Origin: a bacterium
GTDB lineage: Bacteria > Desulfobacterota > Binatia > DP-6
DNA: 64,000 nt
NCBI GenBank assembly: GCA_026129405.1
Contig: JAHCID010000001.1
Span: forward strand, 837,237 to 901,236
Reading direction: 5' to 3'
Shown: piece by piece, positions 37,945-45,864 of the stretch
Position numbering within the stretch: the first letter of the stretch is position 1
How the letters are laid out: each line of letters starts with the position of its first letter
Notes under the pieces: model-generated
Databases searched by the model: none
Told to the model about the DNA's origin: nothing
The model's input: only the letters and a program-made list of their open reading frames with translations
Made by a program: the position numbers and the translations under genes

Positions 37945-39292
37945 CGTGGACGCGCAGGGGCGCGTCGAGATCGGCGAGGAGCCGCCGTTCGTCGCCGGGC
38001 TTCCAGCCGGGGATGCCATAGACGCGCAGCGCGAACTCGTAGCGGCCGGCCTGGAGGCGCTGGGCCTCGCGGCCCTCGATGCCGACGAACGGCACCGAGC
38101 CGCGCACGCGCTCGGGCGGTGCGGCCGTCGCCGCGTCGTCGCGGTAGACGAGGTCGAGCGGGATCGCCGCGCGCAGGTTGTCCGACAGCCATAGCGAGAC
38201 CACCACCGCGGCGCCCGGGTGCGTGAGCGCGAACCACGAGCCCGCGCCGCGAAACGCGCGCTCGGCGGCATCCATCGTGCCGTCGATCGCGAAGCCCGGG
38301 GCGGGTACGCCTGCGGCGAGATAACGCCAGCCTTCGAGGTCGTGCAGGTCGGCGCCGGCGAAGGCGCGGATGTCGTTGAAGAACACCGACGGCGAGAACG
38401 GCAGCTTCAGCTTGCCCGGCCCGTACGCGTGCAGGGCGTAGAAGTAGGTGTGTGCGTAGCCGGCGGCGAGGTGGAGGCCGAGCCCGATCTGCATCGCGTG
38501 GCGCGAGCGCCGCACGACGCGCACCGGTCCCGCCGTCCACGCCGCGAGCGCGTGCTCGCCGTCGCGCTCCGAGAGCGTGAAGCGGGCGAGGTTGCCGCGC
38601 AGGCGCGCCTCGGCGCGGAGGCGCAGGCCGTCGAGGATGTTCGGGCCGAGCGGACCGCCGAGCCCGAGTGCCAGGTACTCCGGCAGCGCCTGGATCATGC
38701 CGATGCGCCAGCCGGCGGTGCGCACCATGTCGTGTTGCGGGTCGTAGTCGACGTAGCGGCGGGTGGTGCGCGGCGGATCGTCGGCCACCATGAGGTAGGC
38801 CCACGCGGTCGTGCCGGTGCGCGGATCGTCGATACGGATCTCGCGCCCCGCGGTGGCGGCCGGCGTGCCGCCGGGAGCGCGCCCGCCGGCGTCGCAGGCC
38901 ATGAAGACGAGCACGTCGTCGGCGTCGACGCTGCCGGGCGTGTCGTCGGTGCTCGGCTCGGGCCCGCTCGACATGGCCATCCAGCTGCCGCGGCGCTCGT
39001 CGACCTGGAACGGGATCGGGACGGCGACGCCGTCCCGCCAGGCCACGAGGCCGAGGTGCGCGAGCGGCGTACCTTTCAGGCGGCGCAGCTGCATCGCGCG
39101 CAGCTCGACGGCGGCGTGCAGGCGGTCGATGGGGCCGCACGGCCCGAGCGGCACGGGCGGCTCACTTGCGTCCGCGCCGCGCGCGGCCAGCAGCACGACG
39201 GCCGCGACGAGCGCGCAGACCCGCGCGCGGCCGCCGGCGCTCAGCCGGCGAGCACCGCGGTGAGCGTCGGCGCAGCCAGCGTGCGGCGCCAT
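37898..39292 (-). CDS. Exported protein of unknown function
   Basis: 464 residues as read from ATG 39292. The hydrophobic export segment [20 protein letters not shown] (about 23-42) is preceded by a long basic stretch. A later start would be more natural, but I see no ATG or GTG close to it. The mature region begins [40 protein letters not shown] and is beta-rich, with [34 protein letters not shown] and [16 protein letters not shown]. There are no membrane helices beyond the signal. It overlaps the M16 peptidase stop by 52 bp with the start used here. It may be a periplasmic or outer-membrane-associated protein. Confidence 0.7.
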   Translation of the reverse strand: MAPHAGCADAHRGARRLSAGGRARVCALVAAVVLLAARGADASEPPVPLGPCGPIDRLHAAVELRAMQLRRLKGTPLAHLGLVAWRDGVAVPIPFQVDERRGSWMAMSSGPEPSTDDTPGSVDADDVLVFMACDAGGRAPGGTPAATAGREIRIDDPRTGTTAWAYLMVADDPPRTTRRYVDYDPQHDMVRTAGWRIGMIQALPEYLALGLGGPLGPNILDGLRLRAEARLRGNLARFTLSERDGEHALAAWTAGPVRVVRRSRHAMQIGLGLHLAAGYAHTYFYALHAYGPGKLKLPFSPSVFFNDIRAFAGADLHDLEGWRYLAAGVPAPGFAIDGTMDAAERAFRGAGSWFALTHPGAAVVVSLWLSDNLRAAIPLDLVYRDDAATAAPPERVRGSVPFVGIEGREAQRLQAGRYEFALRVYGIPGWKPGDERRLLADLDAPLRVHVTRPVEFGAGPGARR

Positions 39293-40452
39293 GCCTCCTC
39301 CACCTCGTGATGCCGGATGTGCGCCAGCAGCCGTGCGGTATGGGCGAGCGTCGGCAGGCCGCAGACGGCGCGGGTGGCGTGAGAGACGGCGCGGTCGAGA
39401 CGCGAGTCGGCGAGGCGCGCGAAGCGGAAGCGCACCTTCTTGCGCGCGCGGGCCAGCTCGTCGTCGGAGAAGCCCTCCGCCGCCTCGCGGCAGGTGCGCT
39501 CGACGGTTTCGCGCAGCCGGTCCTCGTGTGCGCGCGCGGCGCTCGCCGAGACGACCGCGACCGCCCAGTCGGGCCCGTGCTCGACGCTGGCGCCGACGTC
39601 GTAGCCGAGGCCGTGCCGCTCGCGCACCTCCTGGAACAGCCGTGCGTCGGGATCGGCGCCGACGATCTCGAGCGCGAGCGACAGCGCGAGGACGTCACGC
39701 GCCTCGGCCGGCGCGGCCGACATGCGCACGAGATACGTCTGCGACAGGTCGCGGCGCCGCAGGCGCAGCAGCCCCGTGGTCTTCGGGCGCGGGCGCGACG
39801 GCCACGGGCGCGCCTCGCCGCCGCGCGCCGGGAACGCCGTCGCGATCGCCTTCTGCAGCTGCCGCCGGTCGATGCCGCCGACGACCGACACGACCATGTT
39901 GGCCGGCGTGAAGTGGCGCGCGACGAAGCCGCGGACCGCGCCCGGCGTCATGCGCCGGATGCTGCCGATCGTACCGCAGATCGGATGCCCGAGCGCGCCG
40001 GGATAGAACCGCGCCCAGGCGCTCTCGTGGAGCGCGTTGGCCGGGTCCTCCTGGCGGCCGCGGATCTCGTCGATGACCACCCGGCGCTCCTTGCGGAAGC
40101 GCTCGGGCGGAACCGTCGAGTGGAACAGCTGCTCGGCCAGCAGCGTCAGCGCGTGCGACACGTCGTCGTTGAAGACCTCGCAGTGCAGCGACATGTCCTC
40201 GTAGCCGGTGTCCGCGTCGTGCTCGCCGCCGAGGTCGCCGGCATGGCGGTTGATGGCGGCCTGGTCGCGCCGGTGCGTGCCCTGGAAGAGCATGTGCTCG
40301 GCCATGTGGGCGATGCCCGGATGCGCGCCGTCGAAGCGCGAGCCGGCGCGCACGGCGACGGCGATGGCCGTGAGGGGGCCGGGAATGGGTTCGTGCAGGA
40401 TGCGGAGCCGGCCGTGGCGCAGCAGCGCCGGCTCGCGGAAGCGATCGATCAC
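39241..40452 (-). CDS. M16-family zinc metallopeptidase
   Basis: 403 residues, a single M16A/B-type subunit of usual length. The inverted zinc motif H49-M-A-E52-H53 sits in [14 protein letters not shown]. The third ligand is a Glu near residue 128-135 in [21 protein letters not shown]. The remaining half is the non-catalytic lobe with [15 protein letters not shown] and [16 protein letters not shown]. There is no signal peptide. The exported protein downstream on the same strand overlaps it and may be a partner. Substrates are unknown; relatives include processing peptidases and peptide-maturation enzymes. Confidence 0.9.
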   Translation of the reverse strand: MIDRFREPALLRHGRLRILHEPIPGPLTAIAVAVRAGSRFDGAHPGIAHMAEHMLFQGTHRRDQAAINRHAGDLGGEHDADTGYEDMSLHCEVFNDDVSHALTLLAEQLFHSTVPPERFRKERRVVIDEIRGRQEDPANALHESAWARFYPGALGHPICGTIGSIRRMTPGAVRGFVARHFTPANMVVSVVGGIDRRQLQKAIATAFPARGGEARPWPSRPRPKTTGLLRLRRRDLSQTYLVRMSAAPAEARDVLALSLALEIVGADPDARLFQEVRERHGLGYDVGASVEHGPDWAVAVVSASAARAHEDRLRETVERTCREAAEGFSDDELARARKKVRFRFARLADSRLDRAVSHATRAVCGLPTLAHTARLLAHIRHHEVEEAWRRTLAAPTLTAVLAG

Positions 40453-40581
40453 GGCGAGGTTCTAGCCGTCGCCCTCCGGTGGCGCGAGCGCGTGACGCGT
40501 TCCCGTCCCCGGCGTCGCACCGTTGCGGCGGCCGTTGCAGAAGCTGCGGCCGTGGGCTTCATGGAGGAGGTCGTGCCGCTC

Positions 40582-41700
40582 ATGCGCTCCGCATCCGCGC
40601 TGCTGTTGCCCCTCGTCGTGGCGTTCGTGGCTCCGGTGACCGCCGGCGCCGCCTCCGACGCGCCACGCCCTCCCGCCGCGACCGTCGATCACCGCGAGGC
40701 GACGTTCGCGGGCGGCTGCTTCTGGTGCATGGAGCCGCCGTTCGAGAAGCTGCCCGGCGTGCTGGAGGTCGTCTCGGGCTACACCGGCGGATCGCAGCAG
40801 GACCCGACCTACGAGGAGGTCTCCGCGGGCGGCACCGGCCACGTCGAAGCCGTGCTCGTGCGCTACGATCCGGCGCGCGTCTCGTACGAGACGCTGCTCG
40901 AGGTGTTCTGGCGGCAGATCGATCCGACCGACGCCGGCGGACAGTTCGTCGACCGCGGCGCCCAGTACCGCTCCGCGATCTTCGTGCACGACGGGGAGCA
41001 GCGGCGGCTCGCCGAGGCGTCGAAGCAGCGCCTCGCCGCCAGCGGCCGGTTCGCGAAGCCGATCGTCACCGACGTCGTCGCGTTCGAGCGCTTCTGGCCG
41101 GCAGAGGAGTATCACCAGGACTACTACAGGAAGAACCCGATCCGGTATCGCTACTATCGCTACGGCTCCGGGCGCGACCGCTTCCTCGACGAAGCGTGGG
41201 GCGCGGAGCGGGAGGTTACGGTGCGCGACGAGGCAGAGAAGGACCCGAAGACGCCGGCCGCCGGCCGGACGGAGCTGAGCGACGGCGAGCTACGCAAGAA
41301 GCTGACGCCCATGCAGTACGAGGTGACGCAGAACGAGGGCACCGAGCCGCCGTTCCGCAACGAGTTCTGGGACGAGAAGCGCGACGGGCTCTACGTCGAC
41401 GTCGTCAGCGGCGAGCCGCTGTTCAGCTCGCGCGACAAGTTCGACAGCGGTACGGGCTGGCCGAGCTTCACCAAGCCGGTCGACGCCAGCCGCATCGTCG
41501 AGCACGAGGACCGCAGGCTGCTCATGAGCCGCACCGAGGTGCGCTCGAAGGACGGCGACAGCCATCTCGGGCACGTGTTCGCGGACGGGCCTGGTCCGGA
41601 TGGGCTCCGCTACTGCATCAACAGCGCGTCGCTCCGCTTCATCCCGGTCGCCGATCTGGAGAAGGAGGGGTACGGGGAGTACGTGTCGCTCTTCCGGTGA
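40582..41700 (+). CDS. msrAB: Exported bifunctional peptide methionine sulfoxide reductase MsrA/MsrB
   Basis: 372 residues. Signal peptide 1-23 ([19 protein letters not shown]). The MsrA domain (about 35-190) has catalytic [15 protein letters not shown] and GHVEAV. The MsrB domain (about 215-355) has [54 protein letters not shown] and the catalytic Cys in [12 protein letters not shown]. The two CxxC zinc pairs of many MsrB proteins are absent. I chose ATG 40582 because GGAGGAGGT precedes it by about 10 bp; ATG 40561 is in frame. It reduces both methionine sulfoxide epimers in periplasmic proteins. Reducing partner not seen. Confidence 0.92.
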   Translation: MRSASALLLPLVVAFVAPVTAGAASDAPRPPAATVDHREATFAGGCFWCMEPPFEKLPGVLEVVSGYTGGSQQDPTYEEVSAGGTGHVEAVLVRYDPARVSYETLLEVFWRQIDPTDAGGQFVDRGAQYRSAIFVHDGEQRRLAEASKQRLAASGRFAKPIVTDVVAFERFWPAEEYHQDYYRKNPIRYRYYRYGSGRDRFLDEAWGAEREVTVRDEAEKDPKTPAAGRTELSDGELRKKLTPMQYEVTQNEGTEPPFRNEFWDEKRDGLYVDVVSGEPLFSSRDKFDSGTGWPSFTKPVDASRIVEHEDRRLLMSRTEVRSKDGDSHLGHVFADGPGPDGLRYCINSASLRFIPVADLEKEGYGEYVSLFR

Positions 41701-41736
41701 GGCCCGGAGGGGCGTCGCCCCCTGCGGCGTGGCGTT

Positions 41737-43242
41737 CTAGCGCCAGCTGAACATCAGGCCGATCAGACGTTCGATCTGCTTGGCCTTCTTGGGGGAGTAG
41801 GGGAACCAGGTGGGTTCGTGCCTGCGCTTGCGGGCTTCGACGAGCATCGCCTGGGGGACGCAGAACTGGTGGAGGCCGGGGGCGCCGCCGTGGCGGGTGC
41901 CGATGCCGCTCTGCTTGACGCCGCCGAAGGGGAGGGCGGGGACGCCGGCGGAGAGGACGCACTCGTTGACGCAGACGTTGCCGCTCTCGAGACGGGCGGC
42001 GAGGGCCATGCCGCGCTCGACGTCGCCCGTGAAGATGCTGGCGTTGAGGCCGTAGCAGCTGTCGTTGGCGAGGCGGATCGCCTCCTCGGCGTCGGCGACG
42101 GGCAGCACGGGGATCACCGGGCCGAAGGTCTCCTCCTGCATGATCGCCATCGACTGGTCGACGTCGGCGAGGACGGTCGGCTCGAAGAAGACGCCCGCCG
42201 TCGTCTCGAGGCGCTTGCCGCCGGTCAGCACCCGGGCGCCGCGCGCGCGGGCATCGTCGAGCTGGCGCTCGACGATGTCGACCTGGCGCGGGTGGGTGAA
42301 CGGGCCGTAGTCGATGTCGGCGTCAGCGCCGTTCGGGCCGACGCGCAGCGCGCGCATGCGCGCGACGAGCTTTTCGGTGAACGCCGCCGCCACCGGGGCC
42401 TCGACGTACACGCGCTCGACCGACATGCACACCTGGCCGGTCATCATGCAGCCCCCCCACGCCGCGGCGGATGCGGCGCGGTCGAGGTCGGCGTCGCGCA
42501 GGACGATCATCGGGTCCTTGCCGCCGAGCTCGAGCAGGACCGGCGTCAACCGCCGGCTCGCGCGCTCCATCACGCGGCGACCCGTCTCGGGCGAGCCGGT
42601 GACGCAGACGAGGTCGACGCGGTCGACGAGCGCCACCCCCGTCTCGCCGGCACCGATCAGCACCTGGAGGACGCCCGGCGGCAGCGCGCGGTTCATCGCC
42701 TCCACCGCCCGCCGCACCGCCAGCGGCGCCAGCTCGGACGGCTTGATGACGACGGTGTTGCCGGCGAGCAGCGCGGGGATCGCGTCGCCGAGGGCGAGGT
42801 TCAGCGGCGCGTTCCACGGGCTGATGATCCCGACCACGCCGCGCGGCTTCCAGGTGACGTAGCCGCGCTTGCCGAACAGCGGCCGCGTGCTCACCTTCTG
42901 CCGCCGCAGCCAGCGCGGGGCGCGGCGCGCGAGCCAGCCGAGGTCCATGCAGATGCCCATCAGCTCGCCCACGACGTCCCAGCGCGCCTTGCCCGTTTCG
43001 CGCTCGAGCCGCTCGAGGATCGCGCGACGGTCACGCGCCAGCTCGCGTCGCGCCCGCCGCAGGATGCGGGCGCGCGCGCGCGGGTCGCACGCGGCCCATC
43101 CCGGCTGCGCCGCCCGCGCCCGCGCGACGGCCGTGTCGACCGCGCCGACGTCGTCGATCGCCAGCTCCTCGATGGCGTCGCCGCGGGCCGGGTCGAGGAC
43201 GACGAGTCGGGTGGGGTCGGGTGCGGCGGTCGAGAGCGCCAT
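41737..43242 (-). CDS. NAD(P)-dependent aldehyde dehydrogenase
   Basis: 501 residues. GVVGIISPWNAPLNLALGDAIPALLAGNTVVIKPSELAP (about 135-175), VCVTGSPETGRRV, ELGGKDPMIVLRDADLDRAA (general-base Glu) and CMMTGQVCMSVERVYV (nucleophile Cys in GQVC) are all present, followed by EETFGPVIPVLP and PFGGVKQSGIGTRHG. The C-terminal tail RRHEPTWFPYSPKKAKQIERLIGLMF is longer and more hydrophobic than in soluble members, as in fatty-aldehyde types that touch membranes. The start ATG 43242 is preceded by CGGAGG. The open frame continues upstream to 43761 but is not coding. The DUF420 gene ends 12 bp before it. Confidence 0.92.
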   Translation of the reverse strand: MALSTAAPDPTRLVVLDPARGDAIEELAIDDVGAVDTAVARARAAQPGWAACDPRARARILRRARRELARDRRAILERLERETGKARWDVVGELMGICMDLGWLARRAPRWLRRQKVSTRPLFGKRGYVTWKPRGVVGIISPWNAPLNLALGDAIPALLAGNTVVIKPSELAPLAVRRAVEAMNRALPPGVLQVLIGAGETGVALVDRVDLVCVTGSPETGRRVMERASRRLTPVLLELGGKDPMIVLRDADLDRAASAAAWGGCMMTGQVCMSVERVYVEAPVAAAFTEKLVARMRALRVGPNGADADIDYGPFTHPRQVDIVERQLDDARARGARVLTGGKRLETTAGVFFEPTVLADVDQSMAIMQEETFGPVIPVLPVADAEEAIRLANDSCYGLNASIFTGDVERGMALAARLESGNVCVNECVLSAGVPALPFGGVKQSGIGTRHGGAPGLHQFCVPQAMLVEARKRRHEPTWFPYSPKKAKQIERLIGLMFSWR

Positions 43243-43253
43243 GGCGGCCTCCG

Positions 43254-43703
43254 TCAGAAGGTCATGTGGTAGAGCATCCAGTAGATCGCCCAGCCGCTGC
43301 CGGCGACGAAGAGCCAGATCGGCAGCGTCACGCGCGCCAGGCGACGGTGCGCGGCGAAGTCGCGCCGCGAGCGCGCGAGCCAGATGAGGCGCAGCGCGAG
43401 CGGGCCGACGGCGATCGCGAGGATCACGTGCGGGATCAGGATGGCGAGGTAGATCGCACGCCACGCGCCCGTGCCGTCGAACGGCTTCGAGCCGTGGAGC
43501 GCCCAACGCGAGACGTACGCGACGAGGAACAGCGCGGCGCAGGCGGTGGCGAGCAGCATCACCGCCTGATGTGCGTTCACGGCGCGTGGCCCGCGGATGA
43601 GCGCCCATCCGACCAGGAGCAGGACGCCGCTCGAGACGATGAACGTCGTCGAGAGCGTCGTGAGCGTTTCGAGCGACATGCCCGGGACGGGTGCGTAGCC
43701 CAC
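43254..43703 (-). CDS. DUF420 four-helix membrane protein (CtaM/YozB-like)
   Basis: 149 residues with four membrane segments: TFIVSSGVLLLVGWALI, AVMLLATACAALFLVAYV, AIYLAILIPHVILAIAVGPLAL and LARVTLPIWLFVAGSGWAIYWMLY. Conserved His sit in NAHQAV, IPHVIL and AAHRRL, and YHMTF ends the protein. This matches DUF420, a family linked to maturation or function of heme-copper oxidases. The start is drawn at 43703; a later ATG at 43679 (MSLETL) is also possible. It precedes the aldehyde dehydrogenase gene on the same strand, probably in one operon. No oxidase genes are in the window. Confidence 0.88.
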   Translation of the reverse strand: MGYAPVPGMSLETLTTLSTTFIVSSGVLLLVGWALIRGPRAVNAHQAVMLLATACAALFLVAYVSRWALHGSKPFDGTGAWRAIYLAILIPHVILAIAVGPLALRLIWLARSRRDFAAHRRLARVTLPIWLFVAGSGWAIYWMLYHMTF

Positions 43704-43784
43704 GGGCGCGCGGGCGACAAGGAGCGGGCCGAAGGGAGCGGGCCGAAAAGAGCAGGGCCAAAGCGCAGGCCCCGAAACGCGGGC

Positions 43785-43860
43785 AAAAAAGAACCCCGAC
43801 GGCCCATCGCGGCGCGGGATGCGCCGCGCCCGCCGGTGAGTGCGGGCGCCGTCGGGGTTC
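43785..43860 (-). terminator. Strong intrinsic terminator with branched stem
   Basis: A 13-bp perfect stem (GAACCCCGACGGC / GCCGTCGGGGTTC, 43791-43803 with 43848-43860) encloses two smaller perfect stems (43809-43827, GCGGCGC arms; 43826-43849, GCGCCCGC arms, sharing their junction, so only partly compatible). Read on the minus strand it is followed at once by TTTTTT (43790-43785). It is the only classic U-tract terminator I found in the window. It ends the short transcript that carries the 14-codon ORF. Confidence 0.85.
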
Positions 43861-43868
43861 GGTGGTGA

Positions 43869-43893
43869 CTGGGTCCCCGTAGGAATGACCCAG
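43869..43893 (-). other. 3'-untranslated hairpin of the small transcript
   Basis: CTGGGTC pairs perfectly with GACCCAG around an 11-nt loop, between the small ORF and the terminator. With the stem further downstream it makes the 3' part of this transcript highly structured, unusual for a plain leader peptide. Confidence 0.6.
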
Positions 43894-43914
43894 CGACGCT
43901 GAAGCGGATCGACC

Positions 43915-43959
43915 CTAGGAGGTCACCACCTCACAGATCACCGTAGGGTATTTCGTCAC
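43915..43959 (-). CDS. 14-codon small ORF (MTKYPTVICEVVTS) with extreme ribosome-binding site
   Basis: GTG start at 43959, TAG at 43915-43917. The peptide is M(V)TKYPTVICEVVTS, with one Cys and no recognisable family. Directly upstream on the minus strand, AAGGAGGTGATCCAG (43973-43959) complements the last 15 bases of typical 16S rRNA, with 7 nt between GGAGG and GTG. The last codons contain ACCTCCT (43923-43917), able to pair 7 bp with AGGAGGT of the SD, so translation could be gated by RNA folding. A promoter-like site lies upstream and a U-tract terminator downstream. It might be a leader peptide, a modified-peptide precursor or a ribosome-titrating RNA. Coding status is a hypothesis. Confidence 0.5.
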   Translation of the reverse strand: MTKYPTVICEVVTS

Positions 43960-43973
43960 TGGATCACCTCCTT
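43959..43973 (-). promoter_or_regulatory. 15-nt Shine-Dalgarno match
   Basis: AAGGAGGTGATCCAG on the minus strand. Ordinary sites in this window match 5-7 bases of the anti-SD; this one is complementary to the entire canonical 3' tail of 16S rRNA. It decides the GTG start of the 14-codon ORF and may also act in its own right as a 30S-binding element. Confidence 0.65.
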
Positions 43974-44103
43974 CCTTCGGCGCACGCGGAATGGCGGGTC
44001 CCAACCCACCGCCGGGAGGCGACCGCCGGTGCCGTCCCCCGACCCCGATCGCCGGCTCGCGCCGGAGAGGCCTGTGTGTGCCTCGATCGGGAGCCATGAC
44101 TTT

Positions 44104-44132
44104 TCCATACGCTCGCTTCGCGCACCTGTCTA
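44104..44132 (-). promoter_or_regulatory. Promoter-like site for the small transcript
   Basis: On the minus strand, TAGACA (44132-44127, 5 of 6 to the -35 consensus), 17-bp spacer and TATGGA (44109-44104, TAT of the -10 kept). Initiation near 44097 would give a leader of about 135 nt and a total transcript of about 310 nt ending at the terminator. It lies just downstream of the glycosyltransferase gene end. Confidence 0.45.
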
Positions 44133-44163
44133 CTCGCAGGTGCACGTGCACGTGCGCGGCGCG

Positions 44164-45750
44164 CTAGTCGGACGACGGCGCGTTGGTCGGCGGCGCGGTG
44201 GTGGTGGGGCTCGACGCATCATTCTCGGGCGGCGTCGGCCGGATGACGACCGCGCCGTACTTCGACACGGCGACGGGCGACGAGAGGCGCAGCGTGTGGA
44301 TCCAGCCGTCGAGATCGACGGTGTCGCCGCGCTTGCGCGGGCCGAAGGTGACGTCCGCCGCGATGATCTCGTGGTCGTCGAGCTTCACCTCGGGCCATCC
44401 GTCGACCAGGACGCGGACGTCGTAGCGTCCCGGCGGCAGCCAGAGGCGCCGCGTGATCTCCATGCCGGGTGCGAGATTGATCCTGAGCGGGTTCGTAGCG
44501 GTGTAGAAGTTGTAGGGTGCCTTCACGCTCGGGTTCACGAGCAGCATGTTGGCGAGGTTCACCTGGCCGATGTCGTTGAGACGATCGGGCAGGATGGGCA
44601 GCAGGCCGACGGCGGTGGCGGGCACGAGGAGCGCCGTGCGACCGAGCGCACCGAGGCCGGCGAGCGCCGTCCCCATCGCCGCGCAGGCGAGCGGGAACGC
44701 CGCGTACAGCCGGAAGATCCCGTCGCTCGGTGGGGTGAGCGCGAGCAGCAGCAGGACCGGGAGATACAGCACGACGAGCTCGCGCCCGCGCCGGCGCAGG
44801 ACGGTCGCGAGCGTCGACACCGCGAACAGCGCGAGCATGCCGGGGGTGAGCACGCCGTGGACGCTCGCCAACGCCCGCGCCGGCGGAAAGCCGTGTTTGG
44901 CGAAGCCGAGGAAGTAGTAGCCCTGCGTGTCGGCGAGGAAGCCGAGATTGTGGCGCAGGGTCGCGGCGACGTCCCAGCGGAGCACGCGGAACGCGTCGCT
45001 GGTGGCGGCCGCCGTCCATGCCGTGGGCGTCGTCACCGCGAGGAACGTCGCGGCGGCGCCCACCAGCCAGGCGCCGGCGTCGCGCACCCGACGGGGCCGC
45101 TCCAGGAGGAGCACCGCGCCGATCGCCGGCAGCAGCGCGACGTTCCAGGTCTCGGTGTTGACGAGGAGCCCCGTCGCCACGCCCGCGCCGACGGCTGGCC
45201 CGACCCGATCCCGCCGGCGTAGCAGCAGCGCCATCGCCAGGACGACGAGCGGGGCGGCCATCGGCTCGAGCAGCGCGAGGCCGGCGTACGTCGCCGCCGG
45301 CGGGAAGATCGCGTACAGCGCGGCCGCGACGAGGCCGGCGGCGGGCGGCGCGCCGAGCCCGCCCGTCAGCAGCGGCAGCAGCAGGATCGTGGAGGCGTCG
45401 GCGACGGCGTTGACCACGCGCCCGCGGTGGAGCGCCACGTCCGGGGTCGCCGGCGGCGCCAGTGCGAACACGGTGCCGGTGACCAGCGGGAAGAGGAACG
45501 GATGCCCCGCCCGCGCCGTGCGCTCGTTCGCCCATGGCCACAGGACGCTGCGCTTCCAGTCGATGTAGCGATGCTCGACGGCGTGCGAGCGTACGAAGTC
45601 CCAGCGCCAGTCGCCCGGGACGGCGACCACGGACCAGCCGGCATCGCCGACGTAGTGGTACTCGTCGCCGTGGGCGAGAGTGGTGTTGGCACTCCAGAGG
45701 CGAAGGCCGAGGCCGATCGCCACGCAGAGACCCAGGAGGAGAGCCCGCAC
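44164..45750 (-). CDS. Polytopic membrane protein, glycosyltransferase-39/PMT-like
   Basis: 528 residues with about 9-11 hydrophobic helices. The N-terminus ALLLGLCVAIGLGLRLWSANTTLAHGDEYHYVGDA places acidic residues just after the first helix, as in GT-C dolichyl/polyprenyl-phosphate-dependent enzymes (the GDEYHY loop). RAGHPFLFPLVTGTVFAL and GLVAAALYAIFPPAATYAGLALLEPMAAPLVVLAMALLL follow the PMT pattern. The C-terminal 120 residues are a soluble beta domain (LPPGRYDVRVLVDGWPEVKLDDHEI), with a disordered Thr/Pro/Ser end. It probably transfers a sugar from a lipid carrier on the periplasmic side; donor and target unknown. Confidence 0.78.
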   Translation of the reverse strand: MRALLLGLCVAIGLGLRLWSANTTLAHGDEYHYVGDAGWSVVAVPGDWRWDFVRSHAVEHRYIDWKRSVLWPWANERTARAGHPFLFPLVTGTVFALAPPATPDVALHRGRVVNAVADASTILLLPLLTGGLGAPPAAGLVAAALYAIFPPAATYAGLALLEPMAAPLVVLAMALLLRRRDRVGPAVGAGVATGLLVNTETWNVALLPAIGAVLLLERPRRVRDAGAWLVGAAATFLAVTTPTAWTAAATSDAFRVLRWDVAATLRHNLGFLADTQGYYFLGFAKHGFPPARALASVHGVLTPGMLALFAVSTLATVLRRRGRELVVLYLPVLLLLALTPPSDGIFRLYAAFPLACAAMGTALAGLGALGRTALLVPATAVGLLPILPDRLNDIGQVNLANMLLVNPSVKAPYNFYTATNPLRINLAPGMEITRRLWLPPGRYDVRVLVDGWPEVKLDDHEIIAADVTFGPRKRGDTVDLDGWIHTLRLSSPVAVSKYGAVVIRPTPPENDASSPTTTAPPTNAPSSD

Positions 45751-45864
45751 GGCGCGGAGTACTAGCCGAGGCGGGTCCCGCCTGAAAGCGTCTTCAGGCC
45801 CCTGCCGCGCGGTCGCGACCGAGGGCCGCGCCGTCGAGCTGGTGCCCTGCGGCCCCGCGTACGC

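Noticed and set aside
39166-40581. N-terminal extension of the MsrAB frame
   Set aside because: This 470-residue stretch is antisense to the M16 peptidase. The SD and signal peptide place the start at 40582.
41701-41736. Shared terminator between msrAB and the aldehyde dehydrogenase gene
   Set aside because: The GGGGCG/CGCCCC pairing is short and imperfect with no T tract; not enough to call.
43932-43973. Fragment of a 16S rRNA gene
   Set aside because: Only the last 33-42 bases resemble 16S; nothing upstream on the plus strand continues the gene. I report it as mimicry, not as an rRNA feature.
43915-44151. 78-residue ORF containing the small peptide at its end
   Set aside because: The N-terminal 64 residues are Arg/Pro-rich with no SD before the start, while a 15-nt SD sits directly before the last 14 codons. 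The short frame is the better call.
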